64,000 nucleotides of DNA, taken from Pseudoflavonifractor sp. MSJ-37 (GTDB lineage Bacteria > Bacillota > Clostridia > Oscillospirales > Oscillospiraceae). A program made the position numbers and the translations under genes. Each line of letters begins with the position of its first letter. Position 1 is the first letter of the stretch. Under the pieces are notes generated by a model, which ran no database searches, was not told the DNA's origin, and saw only the letters and a list, made by a program, of their open reading frames with translations. Below are positions 23,301 to 32,020 of this stretch, in pieces. The stretch covers positions 1 to 64,000 of the forward strand of contig NZ_JAHLPP010000006.1 in assembly GCF_018917965.1 (NCBI RefSeq). The letters are read 5' to 3'.

Positions 23301-24035
23301 GCTCAGGGCGCCGCCCACTGCGACTGCCCCGCCTGCACGCTGGCCTCCGAGATCCTGGCCCACAAGGACTACCTGTCCAAGAAGGCTGTCTGGATCTTTG
23401 GCGGCGACGGCTGGGCCTACGATATCGGCTACGGCGGACTGGACCATGTCCTGGCCTCCGGCGAGGACGTGAACGTCTTCGTGTTCGATACCGAGGTGTA
23501 CTCCAACACCGGCGGACAGGCTTCCAAGGCCTCCAACATCGGTCAGGTGGCGCAGTTCGCCGCCGCCGGCAAGCGGGTGGCCAAGAAGAGCCTCTCCGAG
23601 ATCGCCATGCAGTACGGCTACGTCTATGTGGCTCAGGTCTCTATGGGCGCCAACCCCGCTCAGACCCTGAAGGCCATCAACGAGGCTGTGAACTACCATG
23701 GTCCTTCCCTGATCATCGGCTATGCTCCCTGTGAGATGCACTCCATCAAGGGCGGCATGACCAACTGCCAGAGCGAGATGAAGAAGGCCGTCGAGTGCGG
23801 CTACTGGAACCTGTTCCGCTTCAACCCCGCCCTGAAGAAGGAGGGCAAGAACCCCTTCACCCTGGACTCCAAGGCCCCCGCCGGCGGCTATCAGGAGTTC
23901 CTGATGAACGAGGCCCGCTACTCCTCCCTGACCCGGTCCTTCCCCGAGCTGGCGAAGGAGCTCTTCGCCGAGAACGAGGAGACCGCCAAGGCGCGCTACG
24001 AGCACCTGACCCGCCTCACCGAGCTGTACAAGTAA
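20367..24035 (+). CDS. nifJ: Pyruvate:ferredoxin (flavodoxin) oxidoreductase
   Basis: 1222 residues, the single-chain PFOR that oxidises pyruvate to acetyl-CoA and CO2 while reducing ferredoxin. The N-terminal pyrimidine domain (AGIYPITPSSPMAD), the ferredoxin-like domain with two [4Fe-4S] motifs CIQCNQCSYVCP (from residue 696) and CMGCGVCAKVCP (from 753), the proximal-cluster CAGCAE and the thiamine diphosphate site GDGWAYDIG (about 1013) are all present and complete. The ATG at 20367 has AAGGAGG ten bases before it. Codons are strongly biased to C-ending synonymous codons, as expected for a highly expressed gene. It is monocistronic with its own promoter and terminator. Confidence 0.97.
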   Translation: MARKLKTMDGNTAAAHVSYAFTEVAGIYPITPSSPMADNVDQWAAAGRKNIFGTTVKVIEMESEAGASGTVHGSLAAGALTTTYTASQGLLLMIPNMYKIAGELLPAVFHVSARTVASHALNIFGDHSDVMACRQTGFAMLAEGNVQEVMDLSAVAHLAAIKGRVPFINFFDGFRTSHEIQKVAIWDYDDLKEMVDMDAVEAFRKRALNPEHPIMRGSHENGDVFFQHREASNKYYEAVPGIVEEYMAKVNAKLGTDYKLFNYYGAADADRVIIAMGSICDVAEEVIDYLNTHGEKVGLVKVRLYRPFCPDKLIEAIPATAKKIAVLDRTKEPGAQGEPLYLDVVTALANAGITDKTIIGGRYGLGSKDTPPSSVFAVYEELEKAAPKRQFTIGIVDDVTNMSLPEHDCPNTAAEGTIECKFWGLGGDGTVGANKNSIKIIGDHTDKYVQAYFQYDSKKTGGVTVSHLRFGDKAIRSPYYINKADFVACHNPSYIVKGYPMVRDVKDGGTFLINCQWTPEELDKHMPAVAKRYIAAHNVQVYTIDAIDLAAKIGMGKRTNTILQSAFFALAKIMPEAEAIQYMKDAATHSYLKKGQDVVDMNHKAIDAGATAFKKFDVPASWATAEDQKAEKTLAGRPATVKMVQDLLEPIDRMEGDSLPVSAFEEYVDGTFQQGASAYEKRGVAVSVPAWDETKCIQCNQCSYVCPHATIRPFALTADEAAKAPAATKAVEIKAGKGKGTYKFTIAVSPLDCMGCGVCAKVCPVKALTMVPQEQEAAQQAVFDYMVADVAPKADMEGTGSVKDSQFKQPLLEFSGSCAGCAETAYARLVTQVCGERMYVSNATGCSSIWGGPAATSPYTVNKDGHGPAWANSLFEDNAEHGLGILMGQKAIRESLVAKTKELLSGHVYEPARVAGQKWLDTLEDAEANAEATKAYVAALEEAIMPVDDLISFAESDAGKQVFGDQQAAVAAHAKELKAQGAAHCDCPACTLASEILAHKDYLSKKAVWIFGGDGWAYDIGYGGLDHVLASGEDVNVFVFDTEVYSNTGGQASKASNIGQVAQFAAAGKRVAKKSLSEIAMQYGYVYVAQVSMGANPAQTLKAINEAVNYHGPSLIIGYAPCEMHSIKGGMTNCQSEMKKAVECGYWNLFRFNPALKKEGKNPFTLDSKAPAGGYQEFLMNEARYSSLTRSFPELAKELFAENEETAKARYEHLTRLTELYK

Positions 24036-24050
24036 GTACCGCTCTCTCCG

Positions 24051-24088
24051 GTCCCGCCGGACGCGAACGCGTCCGGCGGGACTTTTTG
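24051..24088 (+). terminator. Terminator of the PFOR gene
   Basis: GTCCCGCCGGACGC and GCGTCCGGCGGGAC flank GAAC and are followed by TTTTT. Confidence 0.92.
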
Positions 24089-24113
24089 CCGATATTTTCT
24101 CTGTCCGCCCTAC

Positions 24114-24142
24114 TTGCCACCCGCTTTGGGGAATGCTATAAT
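24114..24142 (+). promoter_or_regulatory. Promoter of the CoA-transferase gene
   Basis: TTGCCA (24114-24119), 17 bases, TATAAT (24137-24142) with extended TGC. Confidence 0.8.
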
Positions 24143-24191
24143 AGAGCCCACAAGTTCGTTAAAAAAATATCAATATCGAGGTGTTCGGAAC

Positions 24192-25535
24192 ATGGATCAT
24201 CGAGAGAAGTATCTCAGTAAGCTGACCACCGCCGAAGAGGCGGTCAAAGTCGTCCAGTCCGGGGACTGGATCGATTACGGCTGGTGCACCATCACCCCCG
24301 AGGCGCTGGACCAGGCTCTGGCCGCCCGCTGGCAGGAACTCCACGACGTGAAGATCCGGGGCGGCGTGCTCTTCCATAAGCCCGCCGTCATGTCGGTGCC
24401 CGACGTGGCGGAGCATTTCACCTGGAACTCCTGGCATATGTCCGGCATGGAGCGCAAGATGATCGCCGACGGCGCCACCTTCTACTGCCCCATGCGCTAC
24501 TCCGAGCTGCCCCGGTTCTACCGGGAGAACGTGGCCCCGATCCATGTGGCCATGTTCCGGGTCTCTCCCATGGACAAGCACGGCTATTTCACCTTCGGCC
24601 CCAGCGCGTCCCATCTCCAGGCCGTGTGTGAGCGGGCGGAGATCGTCATCGTGGAGGTGGACTCCAACATCCCCCGCTGTCTGGGCGGCATGGAGAACAC
24701 CATCCATGTGGACCAGGTCTCCATGATCGTGGAGCACGATTCCCCCATCGGTCAGCTCCCGGCCGGCGGTCCCGCCACGGATGTGGACCAGGCGGTGGCC
24801 AAGCTGATCGTGGAGGAGATCCCCGACGGCGCCTGCCTCCAGCTGGGCATCGGCGGGATGCCCAACGCGGTGGGCTCTCTGATCGCCCAGTCCGACCTGA
24901 AGGACCTGGGCGTCCACACCGAGATGTATGTGGACGGCTTCGTGGACATGGCCGCCGCCGGCAAGCTCACCGGCGCGCGGAAAGACCTGGACCGATTCCG
25001 CCAGACCTACGCCTTCGCCGCCGGCACCCAGAAGCTCTATGACTATCTGGATGACAACCCGGCCTGCATGGCCGCCCCGGTGGACTACACCAATGACGTG
25101 CGGGTCATCGCCCAGCTGGACAACTTCATGTCCATCAACAACGCGGTGGACCTGGACCTCTTCGGCCAGGTGAACGCTGAGAGCGCCGGCATCAAGCACA
25201 TCAGCGGCGCGGGCGGCCAGCTGGACTTCGTCATGGGCGCCTATCTCTCCAAGGGCGGCAAGAGCTTCATCTGCTGTTCCTCCACCTTCCTGAACAAAAA
25301 GACCGGCCAGCTGGAGAGCCGGATCAAGCCCACTCTGGACAACGGCTCCATCGTCACCGACACCCGGGCCAACCTCCACTGGCTGGTGACCGAGTATGGC
25401 AAGGTCGATCTGAAGGGCACCTCCACCTGGGAGAAGGCGGAGAAGATCATCTCCGTGGCCCATCCCGACTTCCGGGACCAGCTCATCACCGCGGCGGACC
25501 AGATGCACATCTGGCGCCGTTCCAACAAGCGCTGA
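24192..25535 (+). CDS. Butyryl-CoA:acetate / 4-hydroxybutyrate CoA-transferase family enzyme
   Basis: 447 residues of the acetyl-CoA hydrolase/transferase family. The [10 protein letters not shown] glycine loop, the HTEM segment with the probable catalytic Glu, and the C-terminal [19 protein letters not shown] and HPDFRDQL motifs match the But/AbfT group, which transfers CoA between acetate and butyrate or 4-hydroxybutyrate. The start ATG at 24192 follows GAGGTG. Placed just after PFOR but on its own promoter. In an Oscillospiraceae setting it would complete butyrate formation from butyryl-CoA; substrate choice between butyryl- and 4-hydroxybutyryl-CoA cannot be told by eye. Confidence 0.88.
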   Translation: MDHREKYLSKLTTAEEAVKVVQSGDWIDYGWCTITPEALDQALAARWQELHDVKIRGGVLFHKPAVMSVPDVAEHFTWNSWHMSGMERKMIADGATFYCPMRYSELPRFYRENVAPIHVAMFRVSPMDKHGYFTFGPSASHLQAVCERAEIVIVEVDSNIPRCLGGMENTIHVDQVSMIVEHDSPIGQLPAGGPATDVDQAVAKLIVEEIPDGACLQLGIGGMPNAVGSLIAQSDLKDLGVHTEMYVDGFVDMAAAGKLTGARKDLDRFRQTYAFAAGTQKLYDYLDDNPACMAAPVDYTNDVRVIAQLDNFMSINNAVDLDLFGQVNAESAGIKHISGAGGQLDFVMGAYLSKGGKSFICCSSTFLNKKTGQLESRIKPTLDNGSIVTDTRANLHWLVTEYGKVDLKGTSTWEKAEKIISVAHPDFRDQLITAADQMHIWRRSNKR

Positions 25536-25550
25536 TCTGCCCCCCAAAAA

Positions 25551-25590
25551 CACGACTGGCCCGTGGTCCTAATGGATCACGGGCCAGTCC
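25551..25590. terminator. Bidirectional terminator between CoA-transferase and bofA
   Basis: GACTGGCCCGTG and CACGGGCCAGTC form a 12-bp stem. The minus-strand tail GTGTTTTTGG serves bofA; the plus-strand tail CTCTATCCCCTTTT serves the CoA-transferase. Confidence 0.8.
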
Positions 25591-25602
25591 TCTATCCCCT
25601 TT

Positions 25603-25893
25603 TCACCGGACCGCCCAGCTCAACAGGAGCAGCAGGCCGAAGCCCGGGGCCCCCAGTATGCCCAAGACCAGCGCGTTGAACAGATTCACGCCCAGGCCAG
25701 CCCCCAGCGCGCTCCCGATCTGGCCCCACAGGGCCAGGAAGGCCAGTCCGGCCCCGGTCCGGCCCGCCAGCCGGATACAGCGCCCCACCGTCTGTCGCAG
25801 GCAGAGCAGGACCAGGCCGGCCAGAGCCGCGCCCAACAGGAGCGGCAGATCCTGGGCCAGCCGTTCCATCTCCATCCATCCACCCCCATCCAT
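25603..25893 (-). CDS. bofA: BofA-family pro-sigma-K processing inhibitor-like protein
   Basis: About 90 residues with two hydrophobic segments and the C-terminal GVNLFNALVLGILGAPGFGLLLLLS, which matches the conserved end of BofA. In Bacillus BofA sits in the outer forespore membrane and holds back SpoIVFB cleavage of pro-sigma-K. It directly follows the yaaL-like gene, the order found in Bacillus (recR-yaaL-bofA), which supports the call. The start is uncertain: ATGs at 25893, 25875 and 25869 lie in a GGATGG-rich run. This is one of the clearest signs that the organism sporulates. Confidence 0.8.
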   Translation of the reverse strand: MDGGGWMEMERLAQDLPLLLGAALAGLVLLCLRQTVGRCIRLAGRTGAGLAFLALWGQIGSALGAGLGVNLFNALVLGILGAPGFGLLLLLSWAVR

Positions 25894-25905
25894 CCTCGTC
25901 CCGCC

Positions 25906-26181
25906 TCAGGGACAGGCCGTCTGCGGCAGGTGGCCCAGAGAGGGGCCCTCCGTGTCTGTCTGCTGTCCCATCCCGTCCAGGATCTTGATCTGCCGCAGGA
26001 GATACCCATACCGGGCCTGAAGGGCCAGCATCTCATAGATGAAGGACTCCGTGAGCTCCGGGTCGCTGGCTCCGTCGAACCCCGCCCGGGCCAGGACCAG
26101 CTCCCGCCGGGTCCGCTCCAGAGAAGAGAGCAGGACCTGCCATTCCTCCGTCCTCCGCCGTTCCTGTGCCGTCTTGATCAT
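25906..26181 (-). CDS. YaaL-like DUF2508 family protein
   Basis: 91 residues starting at the ATG at 26181 (MIKTAQERRR), which has AAAGGAG seven bases upstream. A charged helical protein whose middle (ERTRRELVLARAGFD) and end (ARYGYLLRQIK) match DUF2508/YaaL. Function is unknown. It sits 12 bases upstream of bofA and is presumably co-transcribed with it. Confidence 0.8.
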   Translation of the reverse strand: MIKTAQERRRTEEWQVLLSSLERTRRELVLARAGFDGASDPELTESFIYEMLALQARYGYLLRQIKILDGMGQQTDTEGPSLGHLPQTACP

Positions 26182-26211
26182 ATACGCGCTCCTTTCCCGT
26201 CCGCGGGACAT

Positions 26212-26527
26212 CCCATGCTCCTACTGGTATGCTCAGTTTGTCCGGTCCAGACCATTCTATACCAGTTTTTGGTCCGGATAGGGTCCCGCAGGCAGGATAT
26301 ACTGACATCGGACAGGCGGTGGAGGCTCCGCCTTCCCAAACGCATCTCCTTCTAAGCCGGTGCCGGGCACGCGTGCCCTCAGGCGAAAGGCGGGAGGAGC
26401 GGCGGCCTGTCCGGCCGAACGGCGCGCCATCTGTATCCGGGACGCATCCCGGGCATGGTAAGGGCGTCCGTGGAGGGCCGCCGTGCCGGGAGACCGGTGC
26501 GGCGGCCCTCGTTGCGTCTGCGAAAGG
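26212..26527. other. Gene-less interval with a strong stem-loop
   Basis: No gene is convincing in this divergent interval. A very stable stem (GAGGGCCGCC with GGCGGCCCTC, 26473-26510) stands alone without a T-run and without a gene reading into it. I looked for SRP RNA, 6S RNA and riboswitch signatures and found none. It could be part of a small RNA. Confidence 0.4.
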
Positions 26528-26557
26528 TTGACACTTCGGGCAAAATGGGGGTAAGAT
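26528..26557 (+). promoter_or_regulatory. Promoter of the topoisomerase pair
   Basis: TTGACA (26528-26533), 18 bases, TAAGAT (26552-26557), 50 bases before the start codon. Confidence 0.7.
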
Positions 26558-26606
26558 AAGGGGTAAAAGCATTCCGAGCATTTCGTTTAGATAAAAGGAG
26601 AAGTCC

Positions 26607-28607
26607 ATGGCAACGACCAGTTCGAAACACTATGGCAATGAGTCCATCTCCGCCCTGAAGGGCGCGGACCGGGTCCGGAAGCGGCCCGGCGTCATCTTCG
26701 GCTCCGACGGCCTGGACGGCTGTGAGCACGCCGTTTTCGAGATCCTGTCCAACGCGATCGACGAAGCCCGGGAGGGCCACGGCGACCTGATCGTTGTGAC
26801 CCGCTTCGCGGACAACTCCATCCAGGTGGAGGACTTCGGCCGGGGCTGTCCCGTGGACTGGAACGAGCGGGAGCAGAAATTCAACTGGGAGCTGGTGTTC
26901 TGTGAGCTCTATGCCGGCGGCAAGTACGGCAATGGGGACGGGGACAACTATGAGTACTCTCTGGGCCTGAACGGCCTGGGCTCCTGCGCCACCCAGTACG
27001 CCAGCGAGTATTTCGACGCGGTGATCCACCGGGACGGCTTCAAATACAGCCTCCACTTCGAGAAGGGCGAGAACATCGGCGGTCTCCAGAAGGAGCCCAC
27101 CGACCGGAAAAAGACCGGCTCCCTCTTCCACTGGAAGCCCGATCTGGAGGTGTTCACCGACATCGACATCCCGGCGGAGTACTATATAGACGTGCTCAAG
27201 CGGCAGGCCGTGGTCAACGCCGGCATCACTTTCCGCTTCCGGGATCAGGTGGGGGGGCGGTTCGAGACCACCGACTTCCGGTATGAAAACGGCATCATGG
27301 ACTATGTGAAGGAGCTCTCCGGCGAGAACGCCCTCACCCAGCCCGTGTTCTGGCAGACTGAGCGCCGGGGCCGGGACCGGGAGGACAAGCCCGAGTACAA
27401 GGTCAAGCTCTCCGTGGCTTTCTGCTTCTCCAACACGGTGCAGGTCATCGAGCACTACCACAACTCCTCCTGGCTGGAGCACGGCGGTTCTCCGGAGAAG
27501 GCGGTGAAGTCCGCCTTCGTCTCTGCCATCGACGGCTGGCTCCGCGCCCAGAACAAATACGTGAAGAGCGAGAGCAAGATCACCTGGCCCGACGTGGAGG
27601 ACTGCCTGATCCTGGTGTCCAACAACTTCTCCACCCAGACCTCCTATGAGAACCAGACCAAGAAGGCCATCAACAACAAATATGTGCAGGAGGCCATGAC
27701 CGACTTCCTGAAAGAGCAGCTCAATGTCTACTTCACCGAGGCTCCCTTCGACGCGGCGAAGATCGGCGAGCAGGTGCTGATCAACAAGCGCTCCCGGGAG
27801 AACGCTGAAAAGACCCGGCTCAACATCAAGAAGAAGCTCTCCGGCAATGTGGACATCTCCAACCGGGTGCAGAAGTTCGTGGACTGCCGCACTAAGGACA
27901 CGGAACGCCGGGAGCTCTACATCGTGGAGGGCGACTCGGCTCTGGGCTCGGTCAAGCTGTCCCGGGACGCGGAGTTCCAGGGCATCATGCCCGTCCGGGG
28001 CAAGATCCTCAACTGCCTGAAGGCGGACTATGCCCGGATCTTCAAGAGCGAGGTCATCATGGACCTGATGAAGGTCCTGGGCTGCGGCGTGGAGGTCCAC
28101 GACAAGCACGCCAAGGATATGGCCTCCTTCGACCTGATGAACCTGCGCTGGAACAAGGTGGTGATCTGCACCGATGCCGACGTGGACGGCTTCCAGATCC
28201 GCACCCTGATCCTGACCATGCTCTACCGGCTGGTGCCCACGCTGATCCAGCGCGGCTATGTCTACATCGCGGAATCCCCCCTCTATGAGATCAACTACAA
28301 GGAAAAGAGCAAAGAGCGCACCCGTTTCGCCTACTCCGACAAGGAGAAGAACGACATCCTGGCCGAGATCGGTCCGGACAAGAAGGTCAGCATCCAGCGC
28401 TCCAAGGGCCTGGGCGAGAACGATCCGGAGATGATGTGGGCCACCACCATGAACCCGGACAGCCGCCGGCTGATCAAGGTCATGCCGGAGGACGTGGCCC
28501 GGACGGCTCAGGTGTTCGATCTGCTCCTGGGCGACGACCTCCAGGGCCGCAAGGCCCATATCGCCGACAATGGATATAAGTATCTGGAGCTGGCGGACAT
28601 CTCCTGA
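26607..28607 (+). CDS. Type IIA DNA topoisomerase subunit B (ParE/GyrB-like)
   Basis: 666 residues with the GHKL ATPase site (EILSNAIDEA, the GRGCPVDW box and LGLNGLGSCAT), transducer domain and TOPRIM motifs EGDSALGS and DADVDGFQIRT. Several invariant positions differ from housekeeping GyrB/ParE: Phe for Asn/Gly in the DFGRG box, Leu for Gly in EGDSALG and FQ for the usual AH after DADVDG. It is therefore a divergent branch, likely the second topoisomerase of clostridia (topoisomerase IV-like), not the main gyrase. AAAAGGAG precedes the start. The A subunit follows after 189 bases. Confidence 0.85.
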   Translation: MATTSSKHYGNESISALKGADRVRKRPGVIFGSDGLDGCEHAVFEILSNAIDEAREGHGDLIVVTRFADNSIQVEDFGRGCPVDWNEREQKFNWELVFCELYAGGKYGNGDGDNYEYSLGLNGLGSCATQYASEYFDAVIHRDGFKYSLHFEKGENIGGLQKEPTDRKKTGSLFHWKPDLEVFTDIDIPAEYYIDVLKRQAVVNAGITFRFRDQVGGRFETTDFRYENGIMDYVKELSGENALTQPVFWQTERRGRDREDKPEYKVKLSVAFCFSNTVQVIEHYHNSSWLEHGGSPEKAVKSAFVSAIDGWLRAQNKYVKSESKITWPDVEDCLILVSNNFSTQTSYENQTKKAINNKYVQEAMTDFLKEQLNVYFTEAPFDAAKIGEQVLINKRSRENAEKTRLNIKKKLSGNVDISNRVQKFVDCRTKDTERRELYIVEGDSALGSVKLSRDAEFQGIMPVRGKILNCLKADYARIFKSEVIMDLMKVLGCGVEVHDKHAKDMASFDLMNLRWNKVVICTDADVDGFQIRTLILTMLYRLVPTLIQRGYVYIAESPLYEINYKEKSKERTRFAYSDKEKNDILAEIGPDKKVSIQRSKGLGENDPEMMWATTMNPDSRRLIKVMPEDVARTAQVFDLLLGDDLQGRKAHIADNGYKYLELADIS

Positions 28608-28796
28608 ACCCGTAGACCGCGGACCGTAGGCCGGCCGCTCGGCTCCGCCTGCCTTTCTGATGCCCGAATCCGAACACATCCGCTCTGACATCCAAGGATC
28701 GTTTCGCCTCCTGACCGCCATCGTGAAGGCCCCACAGAGCGGACCGCTCTCCATCCTCCACGCTCCATTTTCAACTCCTCAAAAGGACTGATACAT

Positions 28797-31040
28797 TTGG
28801 CAAAGAAAAAGTCCCCCCAGGAGGGGGCCAAGCGGGTCAATGACCCCAATATCATGGGACTCAAGGCCGAGGTGCTGGAACAGCCCATCACCGAGACCCT
28901 GGAGCTCAACTATATGCCCTACGCCATGAGCGTCATCGTCTCCCGGGCCATCCCGGAGATCGACGGCTTCAAGCCCTCCCACCGAAAGCTCCTGTACACC
29001 ATGTACCAGATGAAGCTTCTGGGCGGGCCCCGGACCAAGTCCGCCAACGTGGTGGGCCAGACCATGAAGCTCAACCCCCACGGCGACGCCGCCATCTATG
29101 ACACCATGGTCCGCCTCTCCCGGGGCTACGGCGCCCTGCTCCACCCGCTGGTGGACTCAAAGGGCAACTTCGGCAAGGTCTACTCCCGGGACATGGCCTG
29201 GGCCGCCCCCCGCTACACGGAGGTCCGGCTGGACCCGGTCTGCGCCGAGTTCTTCCGGGACATCGACCAGGACGCGGTGGACTTTGTGGACAACTACGAC
29301 GGTTCCCTGAAGGAGCCCACGCTCCTGCCCACCACCTTCCCCAACGTGCTGGTCAGCGCCAATCAGGGCATCGCTGTGGGCATGGCATCCAACCTGTGCG
29401 GCTTCAACCTGACTGAAGTGTGCGACGCCGCCATCGCCTGGCTCCGGAAGCCCGGCTGTGACCTGCTGACCATCCTGAAGGCCCCCGACTTCCCCACCGG
29501 TGGCCAGCTTCTCTATGACGAGGCCGCCCTGCGGCAGATCTACCAGACCGGCCGCGGCTCCTTCCAGGTCCGGGCCAAGTGGCGCTACCTCAAGTCGGAG
29601 AACCTGATCGAGATCTATGAGATCCCCTACTCCACCACCGTGGAGGCCATCATGGACAAGGTGGCCGAGCTGGTGAAGGGCGGCAAGATCCGGGAGATCG
29701 CCGATATGCGGGACGAGACCGATCTGAACGGTCTCAAGCTCACCATCGACCTGAAGCGGGGCGCCGACCCGGACAAGCTCATGGCCCGGCTCTTCCGCTC
29801 CACCCCCCTCCAGGACGCCTATTCCTGCAACTTCAACATCCTGATCCAGGGCATGCCCCGGGTCATGGGCGTGGGCGAGATCCTGGAGGAGTGGACCGCC
29901 TGGCGCATGGACGGCGTCCGCCGCCGGACCTATTTCGTCATGAAGAAGAAGGAGGAGAAGCTCCATCTTCTCCAGGGTCTGAAGCGGATCCTGCTGGACA
30001 TCGACCGGGCCATCCAGATCATCCGGGAGACGGAGGAGGACGCCGAGGTCATCCCCAACCTGATGATCGGGTTCGGCATCGACCAGATCCAGGCGGAGTA
30101 TGTGGCCGACATCAAGCTCCGCAACATCAATAAGGAGTATATCCTCAAGCGCATCTCCGAGACCGCCCAGCTGGAGGAGGAGATCGCCGACCTGAAGGAC
30201 CTGGTGGGCGACACGGGCCGCCTCAAAAAGACCATCATCGCCGAGCTCCAGGCCGTGAAGAAGAAGTACGCTGTGGAACGGCGCACCGAGATCCTCTACG
30301 ACTACTCCAACGAGGCCCCCGGCGCCCAGGAAGAGGATATCCCCGACTATCCCGTCCATGTCTTCCTGTCCCAGGCGGGCTATTTCAAAAAGATCACCCC
30401 CCAGTCCCTCCGCATGAGCGGCGAGCAGAAGTACAAAGAGGGCGACGGTCCTTTCCTCCAGTGGGAGGGTACGAACCGGGACGAGCTGCTGGTGTTCACC
30501 GACCAGCAGCAGTGCTACAAGTCCCGTCTCTCCGACTTCCCGGACACCAAGGCCAGCGTGCTGGGCGAGTACCTACCCACCCGGCTGTCCATGGAGCAGG
30601 GGGAGACCGTTGTGTGGGCCTGCATCACCAGTGATTACAGCGGCAACGTGCTCTTCTGCTTCCAGAACGGCAAGGTCGCCCGGGTGGAACTGGCCGCTTA
30701 TAAGACCCAGACCCGCCGCAAGCGCCTGACCGGCGCCTATTCGGACAAGTCCCCCCTGGCCGCCGCCCTGCTAATCCAGGAGGACCGGGAGCTGGCCATG
30801 ATCTCCAGCGAGGGCCGCTGTCTGATCTTCCACTCCTCTCTCCTGGCCCCCAAGAGCACCCGCTCCACCCAGGGCGTGGCCGTCATGACCCTGAAGCCCA
30901 AGTACCATGTGGAACGGCTCCTCCCGGTGGAGGAGACCGCCGTGGTGGACCAGAAGCGCTACCGTCCCAAGGCCCTCCCCGCCGCCGGCGCCCTCCTCAG
31001 GGGCGAGGACCGGGGCGAGCAGCAGTTGTCGATGCTGTGA
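28797..31040 (+). CDS. Type IIA DNA topoisomerase subunit A (ParC/GyrA-like)
   Basis: 747 residues. The N-terminus is SPQEGAKRVNDPNIMG, then the breakage-reunion domain with catalytic Tyr in AAPRYTEVRL. The coiled-coil region (about 375-500) and a C-terminal beta-pinwheel follow, but I see no canonical GyrA box (QRRGGKG), so relaxation/decatenation like topoisomerase IV is more likely than supercoiling. The start is a TTG at 28797 with AAAAGGA nine bases upstream. It pairs with the B subunit upstream. Confidence 0.85.
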   Translation: MAKKKSPQEGAKRVNDPNIMGLKAEVLEQPITETLELNYMPYAMSVIVSRAIPEIDGFKPSHRKLLYTMYQMKLLGGPRTKSANVVGQTMKLNPHGDAAIYDTMVRLSRGYGALLHPLVDSKGNFGKVYSRDMAWAAPRYTEVRLDPVCAEFFRDIDQDAVDFVDNYDGSLKEPTLLPTTFPNVLVSANQGIAVGMASNLCGFNLTEVCDAAIAWLRKPGCDLLTILKAPDFPTGGQLLYDEAALRQIYQTGRGSFQVRAKWRYLKSENLIEIYEIPYSTTVEAIMDKVAELVKGGKIREIADMRDETDLNGLKLTIDLKRGADPDKLMARLFRSTPLQDAYSCNFNILIQGMPRVMGVGEILEEWTAWRMDGVRRRTYFVMKKKEEKLHLLQGLKRILLDIDRAIQIIRETEEDAEVIPNLMIGFGIDQIQAEYVADIKLRNINKEYILKRISETAQLEEEIADLKDLVGDTGRLKKTIIAELQAVKKKYAVERRTEILYDYSNEAPGAQEEDIPDYPVHVFLSQAGYFKKITPQSLRMSGEQKYKEGDGPFLQWEGTNRDELLVFTDQQQCYKSRLSDFPDTKASVLGEYLPTRLSMEQGETVVWACITSDYSGNVLFCFQNGKVARVELAAYKTQTRRKRLTGAYSDKSPLAAALLIQEDRELAMISSEGRCLIFHSSLLAPKSTRSTQGVAVMTLKPKYHVERLLPVEETAVVDQKRYRPKALPAAGALLRGEDRGEQQLSML

Positions 31041-31112
31041 CGGCCGGGGCCGGACGTCCCGATCCCAGCCATCCATGCTCCACTTCTCACCGCCCGAAGG
31101 GAGGCCTCTCCA

Positions 31113-31982
31113 ATGAAGGACAAAGCCAAACCACTCGTTTTCGCCTACCTGTGGATCACGCTGGCAGCCGTGATCTACGCACTGGGGTTCGACTGGTGCT
31201 ATGCGCCCAATGACATCGGCTTCGGCGGCATCACCGGTCTGGCCCAGATCGTCAACGCCGCTCTCCCCTGGGCCCCCATCGGCATGGTGGTCATCGTGCT
31301 CAACGTGCCCCTGTTCTTCTTCGGATGGCGTCTGCTGGGTGGACATCTGCTGTTGTCGTCCCTCTACGCCATGTTCATCTCCTCGGTGTTCGTGGACCTG
31401 CTGGCGGTGGCCTATCCCTTCCCGCCCATGGACCCCATGCTGGCCGCCATCTTCGGCGGGATCCTGGTGGGCCTCTCTCTGGCCATGATCCTGCTCCAGG
31501 GAGCCACCACCGGCGGCACCGACCTCTTCGCCCGGCTCCTGAAGCTCAAGCTCTCCTGGCTCCCTATGGGGAAGCTCCTGATGGGGGCCGACCTGTGTGT
31601 GATCACCGCCGTGGCCCTGGCCTTCCGCAGTCTGTCCAGCGCTCTGTACGGCCTAGTCTCTCTGTATATCTCCACCGCCGTCATGGACATGGTCCTCTAC
31701 GGTCTGGACCGCGCCAAGGTGGCCTATATCATCTCCGCCAAGCCCCGGGAGATCGCCCAGGCCATCTGCACGGAGATGGAGCGGGGCGTCACCCTGCTCC
31801 ACGCGGAGGGCTACTGGTCCGGAGACGCCAAGGAGGTCCTGCTCTGCGCCTTCAAGCAGAAGCAGATCGTGCCCCTGCGCCGCATGGTGAAGGAGATCGA
31901 CCCGGAGGCCTTCCTCATCGTCTGCGACGCCCACGAGGTGTTGGGAGATGGCTTCCGGGAGTACAAGAAGGACGACCTGTGA
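31113..31982 (+). CDS. YitT family membrane protein (DUF161/DUF2179)
   Basis: 289 residues with five or six N-terminal membrane segments containing GFGGITGLAQI and GATTGGTDL, the YitT signature, and a cytoplasmic C-terminal DUF2179 domain (from about 210) ending in DAHEVLGDGF. The molecular role is not established; transport has been proposed for the family. GGGAGG precedes the ATG. It is the first of three closely spaced genes with the LUD and lipoprotein genes. Confidence 0.88.
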   Translation: MKDKAKPLVFAYLWITLAAVIYALGFDWCYAPNDIGFGGITGLAQIVNAALPWAPIGMVVIVLNVPLFFFGWRLLGGHLLLSSLYAMFISSVFVDLLAVAYPFPPMDPMLAAIFGGILVGLSLAMILLQGATTGGTDLFARLLKLKLSWLPMGKLLMGADLCVITAVALAFRSLSSALYGLVSLYISTAVMDMVLYGLDRAKVAYIISAKPREIAQAICTEMERGVTLLHAEGYWSGDAKEVLLCAFKQKQIVPLRRMVKEIDPEAFLIVCDAHEVLGDGFREYKKDDL

Positions 31983-32020
31983 CCCGTCGTCCCCCGTCTA
32001 TCTGCTAAGGAGGATATCCC

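Noticed and set aside
20349-24005. A 1218-codon open frame on the minus strand across the PFOR gene
   Set aside because: It is an antisense shadow: the plus-strand frame encodes a complete PFOR, and GC-rich codon bias removes stops on the other strand.
26212-26527. SRP RNA or 6S RNA in the interval before the topoisomerase genes
   Set aside because: The conserved SRP core motif and the 6S bubble structure were not found on either strand.
26379-28754. A 791-codon minus-strand frame over the topoisomerase B gene
   Set aside because: Antisense shadow of a gene with complete GHKL and TOPRIM motifs; its own translation has no domain sense and no ribosome-binding site.
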